The notes beneath the pieces were generated by a model. That model saw only the letters and a list, made by a program, of their open reading frames with translations, was not told the DNA's origin and did not search any database. Shown here in pieces: positions 8,390 to 15,687 of a DNA stretch of 64,000 nt. The stretch covers positions 103,606 through 167,605 of the forward strand of contig NZ_QUNH01000002.1 in NCBI RefSeq assembly GCF_003387355.1, in the 5' to 3' direction. Source of the DNA: Winogradskyella sediminis. GTDB lineage: Bacteria > Bacteroidota > Bacteroidia > Flavobacteriales > Flavobacteriaceae. Both the position numbers and the translations under genes were made by a program. Positions within the stretch are counted from its first letter, which is position 1. Each line of letters opens with the position of its first letter.

Positions 8390-9622
8390 TTACTTCATTA
8401 AATTCTTAACACGTTCTAAGAGTGTAGGATGCGAATAATGCATAAAAACATAAGCCTTATGTGGTGTTAGATTGCTCAAACTATTTTTAGAAAGTTTCTT
8501 TAATGAGGAAATTAGCGGTTCTGCTTTATAGGTGTTTTTTGCATAATCATCAGCTTGATATTCAAAAACTCGAGACACATAATTCATGATTAATCCTGTA
8601 ATTTCTGAAATAGGTGAGTAGAGTAGACCAAACGCAATGAGTCCAACATGGAAACTTGGATTTTCAACTCCAATGGCATTCGATAATAATGGATTCGAAA
8701 TAAAAATGGATAAAATAAAAAGTGTTAATCCGGTGAGTAGAATAGAGGTAACTAAATTAAAAATGATGTGCTTTTTTTTATAATGACCAACTTCGTGCGC
8801 TAATACGGCCACAATTTCTTCATCGTTTAAATCGTTGACCAAGGTGTCATAAAGCGTCACACGTTTTTCACTTCCAAAACCTGAGAAATAGGCATTGGCT
8901 TTAGTGCTTCGTTTTGAACCATCGATGATAAATATTTTGTCGAGATTAAAACCAACCGATTCTGCATAAGCTGAAATTTTGTTTCGTAAGTCGCCATCTT
9001 CTAAAGGTGTTTGTTTATTGAATAGTGGCACAATAAGTTTAGAATAAAACATATTCATAAACACTGTGAAGATGGTAACAATTCCCCAAGCATATAACCA
9101 AAATTGATTTCCGGTAACTTGATAAAACCAAACGATAAGTGCAATAATGCCACCTCCAAGAAGAACTGTCATCAGTAAGCCTTTCAATTTGTCTAGTATG
9201 AATGTCTTTCTGGTGGTTTTATTAAAACCGAATTTTTCTTCAATGACAAAGGTTTTATAATAACCAAATGGTGTTGTGATAATGTCGCTCGCAATCATAA
9301 TAATTCCAAAGAAAATTAATGCTATGATGATTGGGTTTTCAGAATAACTTCTAGCGATATTATCAACATATTCAAAACCGTCCAAAAGCAGAAAACCTAA
9401 TGTTAGCGCAAAAGAAAATAAGGATGTTTTTAGTCCGAATTTATAATTAACAGCTTTATAGGCTTGTGATTTTTTGTATTCCTGAGCATCATACACATCG
9501 TTTAATTCTTCAGGAATTGGGTCATTATAATGTTTGGCATTTATAGCATCGAGTACTTTATCAACTATAAAGTTGATGATAATGATGGCTAGGATAATAT
9601 AGAACAGGGTTTGTGCTGTCAT
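8390..9622 (-). CDS. M48 family metallopeptidase (Ste24/CAAX protease 1-like)
   Basis: This 410-residue integral membrane zinc protease resembles the Ste24p/HtpX group. It has multiple transmembrane helices, an N-terminal extension with the FGFNKTTRKTFILDKLKG segment characteristic of Ste24-type enzymes, the zinc site HEVGHYKKKH (first H at residue 276) and a downstream glutamate in EYQADDYAKN as third ligand. Family members cleave membrane or prenylated proteins in eukaryotes; in bacteria they are implicated in membrane protein quality control, and the real substrate here is unknown. Length is close to that of the eukaryotic enzyme and longer than HtpX. It is transcribed away from the SDR promoter region and is probably monocistronic. 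Confidence 0.92.
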   Translation of the reverse strand: MTAQTLFYIILAIIIINFIVDKVLDAINAKHYNDPIPEELNDVYDAQEYKKSQAYKAVNYKFGLKTSLFSFALTLGFLLLDGFEYVDNIARSYSENPIIIALIFFGIIMIASDIITTPFGYYKTFVIEEKFGFNKTTRKTFILDKLKGLLMTVLLGGGIIALIVWFYQVTGNQFWLYAWGIVTIFTVFMNMFYSKLIVPLFNKQTPLEDGDLRNKISAYAESVGFNLDKIFIIDGSKRSTKANAYFSGFGSEKRVTLYDTLVNDLNDEEIVAVLAHEVGHYKKKHIIFNLVTSILLTGLTLFILSIFISNPLLSNAIGVENPSFHVGLIAFGLLYSPISEITGLIMNYVSRVFEYQADDYAKNTYKAEPLISSLKKLSKNSLSNLTPHKAYVFMHYSHPTLLERVKNLMK

Positions 9623-9680
9623 GAATATGTTGTTTTAGTCACCTAGATTTCAAGTGAAAAGTTTAGAATACTATTGAGAT

Positions 9681-9708
9681 AGGTTTCGGCTGCGCTCAAC
9701 CAGACAAA
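9681..9708. repeat. Short GC-rich intergenic motif, REP-like
   Basis: The stretch GGTTTCGGCTGCGCTCAACC is far richer in GC than its surroundings and begins and ends with the inverted GGTT/AACC. Motifs of the form TTCGrCTrCGCTCArnC recur between genes in many flavobacterial genomes (recalled, not checked). Only one copy was found in this window. Confidence 0.3.
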
Positions 9709-9713
9709 TCAAA

Positions 9714-10511
9714 TTATTTAAAATCACGTTGGCGTTTTGCTTCAAAAATAAGAATTCCTGCCGCAACAGACACATTCATGGAGTCAATAACGCCTTGCAT
9801 AGGAATGCTGATATTTTTAGTAGCGGCTTGGCGCCATTCTTCTGTTAAACCAGTGGCTTCCGTACCGACCACAATAGCGGTTGGTAAGGTATAATCTTGT
9901 GAATGGTAAGGTTCGGATTCTTGTAAAATAGCAGAGAAAATATTGAAATTATATTTCTTCAGAAAAGCAATAGCGTCTTCGCTGCTGGCCATCGCGATTT
10001 CCGTAGTAAAGACACAGCCAACACTAGAACGAATAATATTAGGATTGTATAAATCAGATTTTGGATTTGCAATAATCACAGCGTCTACATTAGCAGCATC
10101 AGCCGTGCGTAAAAGAGCTCCAATATTTCCAGGTTTCTCAGGGGCTTCTGCCACTAAAATTAATGGGTTTTTAGAGGTGAGTTTTAAATCTTCGAGCGTA
10201 TGCTTTTTTGAATTTACAACAGCAATCACACCTTCGGTGGTATCTCTATGTGCTAATTTTTGAAAGACCTCTTTAGAAATCTCAATAATTTCAATACCAT
10301 AAGAACTCATCGCTTTGGCCTCGCTTTCAGAAAATAAATCCGGAAAAAACAAAAGGGTTTCAATCGCATAGCCGCCTTTAATAGCTAGCGATAATTCACG
10401 TTTTCCTTCTATTAAAAATTGTCCAGATTTTTTACGTTGTCTCGATTTATCTTTAAGAAGCGAAAGTTGTTTTATGAATGGATTTTGAACGCTAGAGATG
10501 GATTTACTCAT
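9714..10511 (-). CDS. TrmH-family (SPOUT) RNA methyltransferase
   Basis: This 265-residue protein is an AdoMet-dependent 2'-O-methyltransferase of the SpoU/TrmH class that acts on rRNA or tRNA. The N-terminal part (about 1-95) is the RNA-binding substrate domain. The SPOUT knot then shows motif 1 KPGNIGALLRTADAANVD, motif 2 VVGTEATGLTEEW and motif 3 IPMQGVIDSMNVSVAAGI in the correct order. The target nucleotide cannot be given; relatives include RlmB, TrmH and the tsnR group. It is divergently transcribed from the T9SS gene across a 47-bp gap with overlapping -7 boxes. Confidence 0.92.
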   Translation of the reverse strand: MSKSISSVQNPFIKQLSLLKDKSRQRKKSGQFLIEGKRELSLAIKGGYAIETLLFFPDLFSESEAKAMSSYGIEIIEISKEVFQKLAHRDTTEGVIAVVNSKKHTLEDLKLTSKNPLILVAEAPEKPGNIGALLRTADAANVDAVIIANPKSDLYNPNIIRSSVGCVFTTEIAMASSEDAIAFLKKYNFNIFSAILQESEPYHSQDYTLPTAIVVGTEATGLTEEWRQAATKNISIPMQGVIDSMNVSVAAGILIFEAKRQRDFK

Positions 10512-10528
10512 TACTATATTATTTAATC

Positions 10529-10551
10529 TATATTTGAGAGATACAAATTTA
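10529..10551. promoter_or_regulatory. Overlapping divergent promoter elements
   Basis: TATATTTG (10529-10536, plus strand) and TAAATTTG (10544-10551 read on the minus strand) both match the TAnnTTTG -7 box. They would serve the T9SS gene and the methyltransferase gene respectively from the 47-bp gap. Good -33 boxes are not apparent for either. Confidence 0.4.
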
Positions 10552-10558
10552 ACCTATT

Positions 10559-12334
10559 ATGAAACAAAAACTACTTTACTTATTTCTATTCTTAACAATC
10601 AACACAATTTCATTTGCTCAGGTGGCTTATCAGCCAGACCCTTTACAGGTTTGTGATGATGACAATGATGGTTTTGCTTTATTCGATTTAACTTATGTAG
10701 ATGCTCAAGTTTTAGGAAGTCAAAGTGCAATAGATTTTACAATAACATATCATGAAACACAGAGTGATGCTACTAACGGTACTAATGCGATAAACGGTTC
10801 GTATATGAATATAACTAGTGGGTTTCAGACGCTATATGTACGATTAGAAGCTAATGCTACTGGGAATTATGGGCTTACTGAATTAGCTTTAGTTGTAAAT
10901 CCAACACCTATAGTTACAGCATCGACATTTCTAGAGTTATGTGACGACAATGCAGATGAGACCGCAGTATTTGATTTAACAGTAAACAATTTAGAAATCA
11001 CACAAGGTAATACAGATTGGACGGTAGCGTATTATGAAACGCAATCTGATGCTCAGGCGCAGATGAATATGATATCTAATTCAATGACTTATACAAATAC
11101 CTTAAATCCACAGACATTATTTGTGGCAGTTACGGATACCAATACGGGTTGTGTAGGTATAACTCCATTAACCATACGTGTATTACCAAACCCTTCTGGT
11201 GCTATGGGAACTCCAAATGATATTATGCTTTGCGATGATGATAATGATGGAATTACCGATTTTGATCTAACACTAAACGAGGGTGAAATAAATCCGTCAG
11301 GAGAGTCCTTTACGCTATCTTATTTTATAAATGAAGCTGATGCCTTAGGTAATTTTGATCCAATTTCAGACCCAACTAATTTTACAAACGTAAGTAATCC
11401 ACAAACTATTTATGTTAGAGTTGAAAATCTATACGGCTGCTATGCACTTACTAATTTTGATATTTCTGTTAATCCATTACCAGAAGCACCCGGTTTACAA
11501 GAGCATTATACGATGTGTCAAGGTGAAGCTATCGTTCTAGACTCTGGCGCAAACGCGAATGATTATATCATTCAATGGGAACGAAATGGTTTTGCTTTAT
11601 TTGATGAGACTTCCTCAACGCTTACAGTAACGGAATCAGATATTTACGGTGTAGGATTAATTGATATAAACTCAGGATGTTATTCTTTAATATATACTAC
11701 TGTTAATGAGGTTACATGTACAGATACCGATGAAGATGGTGTTATTGATAGCGATGAAGATTTGAATGATAACGGTGATTTAGAAGATGATGATACTGAT
11801 GATGATGGGATTCCGAATTATTTGGACAATGATGATGACGGAGATAACGTTGCAACTATAGATGAAATTAATATTGTTTTAGGACGATCTAATAACACAA
11901 TACACCAATTTGTGGATACAGATGACGATGAGATAGAGAATTATTTAGACGATGACGATGATGGTGATGGCATTTTAACGATAGACGAAGATTATGATAA
12001 TAACGGAGATCCAACGGATGATGATACAAATAACAACACGATTCCAGATTATCTTGAAAGTTCAGTAGCTTTAAGTGTTGAACATTTTAATACTATTGAA
12101 TTTAAGCTATTTCCAAATCCGGCAAAAGGCAAAGTTAACATTCAGTTCGTAAATTCTTCTATAGAAGTAGTAACCGTTAATGTTATAAACCTTCAAGGCA
12201 AGTTGATTTTACCAGAAATGAAGCTTCAAGGACAGTCCCCATCATTAGATATTTCGAGCTTAGAAAGTGGTTTGTATTTTGTGACGTTAACAACGCAAAG
12301 TATATCTGTAATACAGAAATTGGTGGTGAATTAA
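10559..12334 (+). CDS. Secreted modular protein with T9SS type A sorting domain
   Basis: This 591-residue protein is exported by Sec and then handled by the type IX secretion system. It has a signal peptide ending ISFAQ. Three repeats of about 90 residues follow, each opening with a CDDDNDG-like acidic cysteine motif and FDLT, then YxETQSDA and PQTLYVxV strands (about 30-290). An Ig-like segment with paired cysteines comes next. A run of aspartate-rich thrombospondin-type-3-like calcium loops (about 395-505) precedes the C-terminal sorting domain beginning KLFPNPAKGKVNIQF and ending in GLYFVTLTTQ and VIQKLVVN. No enzyme domain is visible, so an adhesin or surface-structural role is inferred. 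It has its own terminator. Confidence 0.92.
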   Translation: MKQKLLYLFLFLTINTISFAQVAYQPDPLQVCDDDNDGFALFDLTYVDAQVLGSQSAIDFTITYHETQSDATNGTNAINGSYMNITSGFQTLYVRLEANATGNYGLTELALVVNPTPIVTASTFLELCDDNADETAVFDLTVNNLEITQGNTDWTVAYYETQSDAQAQMNMISNSMTYTNTLNPQTLFVAVTDTNTGCVGITPLTIRVLPNPSGAMGTPNDIMLCDDDNDGITDFDLTLNEGEINPSGESFTLSYFINEADALGNFDPISDPTNFTNVSNPQTIYVRVENLYGCYALTNFDISVNPLPEAPGLQEHYTMCQGEAIVLDSGANANDYIIQWERNGFALFDETSSTLTVTESDIYGVGLIDINSGCYSLIYTTVNEVTCTDTDEDGVIDSDEDLNDNGDLEDDDTDDDGIPNYLDNDDDGDNVATIDEINIVLGRSNNTIHQFVDTDDDEIENYLDDDDDGDGILTIDEDYDNNGDPTDDDTNNNTIPDYLESSVALSVEHFNTIEFKLFPNPAKGKVNIQFVNSSIEVVTVNVINLQGKLILPEMKLQGQSPSLDISSLESGLYFVTLTTQSISVIQKLVVN

Positions 12335-12351
12335 CATAAATTATCAGTATT

Positions 12352-12388
12352 AAAAAAAAGCTTCAGGGGTTTCTTGAAGCTTTTTTTT
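12352..12388 (+). terminator. Rho-independent terminator of the T9SS protein gene
   Basis: AAAAAAAAGCTTCA (12352-12365) pairs perfectly with TGAAGCTTTTTTTT (12375-12388), with a 9-base loop and a run of eight T. It starts 18 bp after the stop codon. Confidence 0.9.
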
Positions 12389-12586
12389 GTTCGGATTAGT
12401 TATGAGAGGTCATTGTTTATATTGGTTAAAATTTCAATCATAGTTAATGTTTTTACTAGTTTAAGTATTTCATATGTCCTTTAATCAGTATCCTATAACG
12501 TTTTTTTAGGGTTAATATTTCAATGGATAGGGCTTAGGGTACAAGGTTAGTAGCCCTAAATTTGTAAGTAACCGAAATAAACATTG

Positions 12587-13339
12587 ATGATGATGAAAAA
12601 TTTCACAGTCCTTATATTAGTATTTGTCAGTTTCTCGTCTTATAGTCAGGGAATAACTTTTCAAAAAAATACTAATACTGCAGCTCAGAAATTCAATTTA
12701 GTACAAAAATTGAACAAAAGTGGTGATAGTTTAATCCTTGCTACAGACCATAAAAAAATAAAACAAGTAGATATATTAAACTACGAGTATCTAGAGACTT
12801 TTGAAATTAATAATTCAAATGCAAAAATTGGTTTAAGTCATCTCTATATAGGAAATTATGTGGTACAAGCCAGAATAGGCAGACACTGGATTGTGATGTA
12901 CTTAGAAAAAAGAGATTTAAAAGCAGAAGGTCTTAAAACCACAGATGGTAACATTAATAGTAATGTAAAAGAAATAGTTACTAAGAACTCAATTTCTTCA
13001 GTGTCTTCAACGATAGATACATCTAACTTACTTCAACTTAATGAAAATAAAATGTATTGGGTGGTTTATGAGAGTAATACACAATTTGCGTCGCATAGAA
13101 ACATGGGTTTAAAATATGCTGATGAAATTTATGATTTAATAAATCAAATAGAATTAGAAATGAAATCTGAAGTAGCAAAAGCTAATACCCTACGTGTTTA
13201 TGAGGTTTTTGATAAATCTGAATTTATGCGTAAACAGCTTAAAAACAAAAATTATCATAAACGAAAAAGTTCTAAATTATTTAATGTTAATCCAATATAT
13301 AATTCTGAAGATAAAAGGAAATCTATAACTAGTTTGTAA
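12587..13339 (+). CDS. Secreted protein of unknown function
   Basis: I do not recognise this protein. About 250 residues: a signal peptide ending FSSYSQG, then a basic, lysine-rich mature region with short beta-type stretches such as LSHLYIGNYVVQARIGRHWIV around residues 86-106. The last 40 residues are highly basic (KNKNYHKRKSSK). No metal-binding, enzymatic or sorting motif is apparent. Three ATGs in a row occur at 12587, 12590 and 12593; the TTG before them is a less likely start. The -7-like box TAAATTTG at 12557-12564 suits a transcript starting close to the gene, and a terminator lies between it and the T9SS gene, so it is probably expressed separately. Confidence 0.7.
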   Translation: MMMKNFTVLILVFVSFSSYSQGITFQKNTNTAAQKFNLVQKLNKSGDSLILATDHKKIKQVDILNYEYLETFEINNSNAKIGLSHLYIGNYVVQARIGRHWIVMYLEKRDLKAEGLKTTDGNINSNVKEIVTKNSISSVSSTIDTSNLLQLNENKMYWVVYESNTQFASHRNMGLKYADEIYDLINQIELEMKSEVAKANTLRVYEVFDKSEFMRKQLKNKNYHKRKSSKLFNVNPIYNSEDKRKSITSL

Positions 13340-13471
13340 TTTAAGCGGTTAAAGCAATTAGTGCTTTAAGGTTTGTCTTTCATGTAACTGTAAATTTTTA
13401 AATTATTTTTAGAATTCTTTTGTAATGCTTTAGGCTCAATATCGTCCAACAAGAGAACTTAAAACCATATC

Positions 13472-14269
13472 ATGAAAAAATTAGTACACCTATTCCTTTT
13501 AGTAGTCTTAATTACAGCTTGTAAAAACGAACCAAAACAAGATACTAAAATTACAGAAGAGGTAAATCAAGAAGAGATTACCACAAGCATTTACCCAGAG
13601 TCTATCACTAAAGTATTTGATGCTCATGGCGGAATTGATCAGTGGCAAAAAATGCAAACCTTATCGTTTTCTGTAGTTAAACCCACAGGGAATGAAGTTA
13701 TCACTGAAAATTTAAAAACGAGAGCAGAATTAATTGATACACCAACATATACGCAAGGTTTTGATGGTGAGACACTTTGGATTAATGAAAAGAATGGTAA
13801 AGAATATAAAGGTAAGCCAAAATTTTATAAAGGTTTAATGTTTTACTTCTATGCAATGCCTTTTGTTTTTGGAGATGATGGCATTTCTTATACAGAGACA
13901 GAGCCTTTAATTTTTGAAGGAAAAACGTATCCGGGAATCTTAATTTCTTACGAAGCAGGTGTAGGAGAGTCTTCTAATGATCAGTATAAGATTTTTTATG
14001 ATCCTGAGACAGGGCATATGCAATGGTTAGGGTATACAGTAACTTTTGGTAAAGCAGAAGGAAGTCCAGATTTCCATTTTATAAGATATAATAATTGGCA
14101 AACGGTTAATGGACTTGTTGTTCCTAAAAGTATAGATTGGTATAATTATAAAGATAATTTACCAACAGAAAAACGAAATACGGTTGAGTTTTCAGATGTA
14201 TCATTTTCAAAAGAAGCACCAGAGGCATCGCTATTTGCAAAACCAGAAAGTGCAAAAGTGGTTGAATAA
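13472..14269 (+). CDS. DUF6503 family lipoprotein
   Basis: This 265-residue protein has a lipoprotein signal with lipobox VLITAC (cysteine 17) and then an acidic linker. The mature part carries features I associate with the Bacteroidota family DUF6503: SITKVFDAHGGIDQWQKMQT near the start, YTQGFDGETLWINEKNGK, FYFYAMPFVFGDDGISYTET and EGKTYPGILISYEAGVGES, then QWLGYTVTF. The fold is likely a lipid-binding-type beta sheet like LolA relatives (inference). Older records sometimes give misleading enzyme names to this family; no aldolase motif is present here. It is followed by a strong terminator shared with the convergent amidohydrolase gene. Confidence 0.85.
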   Translation: MKKLVHLFLLVVLITACKNEPKQDTKITEEVNQEEITTSIYPESITKVFDAHGGIDQWQKMQTLSFSVVKPTGNEVITENLKTRAELIDTPTYTQGFDGETLWINEKNGKEYKGKPKFYKGLMFYFYAMPFVFGDDGISYTETEPLIFEGKTYPGILISYEAGVGESSNDQYKIFYDPETGHMQWLGYTVTFGKAEGSPDFHFIRYNNWQTVNGLVVPKSIDWYNYKDNLPTEKRNTVEFSDVSFSKEAPEASLFAKPESAKVVE

Positions 14270-14287
14270 TCAGCACATATAAAAAAG

Positions 14288-14319
14288 AAAAGAAGCGAGC
14301 CATTTGGCTCGCTTCTTTT
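14288..14319. terminator. Bidirectional terminator between convergent genes
   Basis: AAAAGAAGCGAGCC (14288-14301) pairs perfectly with GGCTCGCTTCTTTT (14306-14319) around an ATTT loop. The A- and T-rich ends serve both the DUF6503 gene on the plus strand and the amidohydrolase gene on the minus strand. Confidence 0.92.
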
Positions 14320-14364
14320 GTATTGAGATGTTATATAAACGTGTTGACTGTCATTTAATGGTTA

Positions 14365-15675
14365 TTAATCAACCTGATTAGGTTTATTAGAAAACCGTTT
14401 CCAAAGTTCTGTTTGGTGAGTTTCTAAGCTTAAACTTCTACCGTCAATAAAGGCATGTGTTAATTGATTGGTTCTCATATCTAAGGCGTCACCTTCACTT
14501 ATAAAAAGGGTGGCACTTTTGCCAACATCTAAAGTTCCGTACATATCATCAATTCCCATAATCTTCGCAGGATTTTGAGTGATTAATTGCAAAGCTTGTG
14601 CTTTTGTTAAACCATGTGCAACGGTTGTACCCGCGTAAAATGGAAGATTTCGAGAATTCATGCGTTCCATTTGTCCACTTGGTTCTAAAGCCACTAAAAC
14701 ACCTGCATCTACTAATTGTTTTGCTAATTTATAAGGTAAATCGTAATCATCGTCTTCTAATTCGGGTCTAGAATGGACACGTCTTAAAAATACAGAGACT
14801 TCATTTTGTTTTAAAAATTCGGTTAATTTTGCGGCTTGGTAAGCACCAACAATCGTAATTTTTGAAACCCCTTGCGATTTTGCAAAATTGACGGCATCTG
14901 TAATGCCTTTTTCATCATCAGCATTAATGTATAAACGTTTAGAACCGTCAAATACTCCACTTAATGCTTCAAAAGGCAAATGCAATTCAGATTTATTTCC
15001 TTTGTTATAACTTTTAGCTTCATTGAAGTAATCTGATAATTCTTTAACTTCTTTTACATAATCCTTGTTTGGTTTTAAACCGCGATCTTCACCAAGCCAC
15101 CAGCGACCACGTCTAAAACTACTTGGCCAATTTATATGAATACCATTATCCGCTTTTATAGTTGCATCTTCCCAATTCCAAGCATCGTACTGTACTACAG
15201 ATGAAGTTCCTGAGATACGACCACCTCTAGGAACTACTTGCCCAAGTAATACTCCATTTGGGCGCATAGATTCTATAACTTTAGATTCGGTGTTATAAGC
15301 TATGATACTTCTAATATGTGGATTATAAGTTCCCATTTCTGAAAGGTCATTAGACGCTTTTACTGCATCGACTTCAACCAGACCGAGTGTACCATTAGCC
15401 ACTATAAAACCGGGATAGACGTCTTTTCCTGTGGCGTCAATGATATTCATGGCTTGTCTTGTAAGTGGAGTAGTAGCTTTGGGACCAATGGTTATAATTT
15501 TTCCTTTACTGACTACAATAACACTGTTTTCTATCACTGTACCATTGCCTATATGAGCAGTGGCACCAACAATTGCAAAATCTTTGGTTTGTTTAGGTGC
15601 AGGAGTTTGTTGTGCAAACCCTAAAGTAACACACAACAAAAACAAGAGACTATTTAATTTATATATGTTTTTCAT
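14365..15675 (-). CDS. Amidohydrolase-family secreted protein lacking the HxH metal motif
   Basis: This 436-residue protein has a signal peptide (ending LGFAQQ) and the overall amidohydrolase architecture: an N-terminal beta-sandwich strand pair (FAIVGATAHIGNGTVIENS), a TIM-barrel core, and the C-terminal sandwich (MGIDDMYGTLDVGKSATLFI). At the position after the first barrel strand, where the family has HxH, this protein reads YPGFIVANGTLGLVEVDAV, so the two histidine ligands are replaced. A binuclear metal centre of the usual type is therefore unlikely; it may work with fewer metals or be a non-catalytic partner of the neighbouring 995-residue amidohydrolase, from which it is separated by 12 bp in the same operon. 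The substrate is unknown. Confidence 0.85.
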   Translation of the reverse strand: MKNIYKLNSLLFLLCVTLGFAQQTPAPKQTKDFAIVGATAHIGNGTVIENSVIVVSKGKIITIGPKATTPLTRQAMNIIDATGKDVYPGFIVANGTLGLVEVDAVKASNDLSEMGTYNPHIRSIIAYNTESKVIESMRPNGVLLGQVVPRGGRISGTSSVVQYDAWNWEDATIKADNGIHINWPSSFRRGRWWLGEDRGLKPNKDYVKEVKELSDYFNEAKSYNKGNKSELHLPFEALSGVFDGSKRLYINADDEKGITDAVNFAKSQGVSKITIVGAYQAAKLTEFLKQNEVSVFLRRVHSRPELEDDDYDLPYKLAKQLVDAGVLVALEPSGQMERMNSRNLPFYAGTTVAHGLTKAQALQLITQNPAKIMGIDDMYGTLDVGKSATLFISEGDALDMRTNQLTHAFIDGRSLSLETHQTELWKRFSNKPNQVD

Positions 15676-15687
15676 TTTTAATCGTTT

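Noticed and set aside
11740..12030. GAT/GAC-rich tract as a DNA microsatellite
   Set aside because: It is the coding sequence of acidic calcium-binding loops in the T9SS protein, not an independent repeat.
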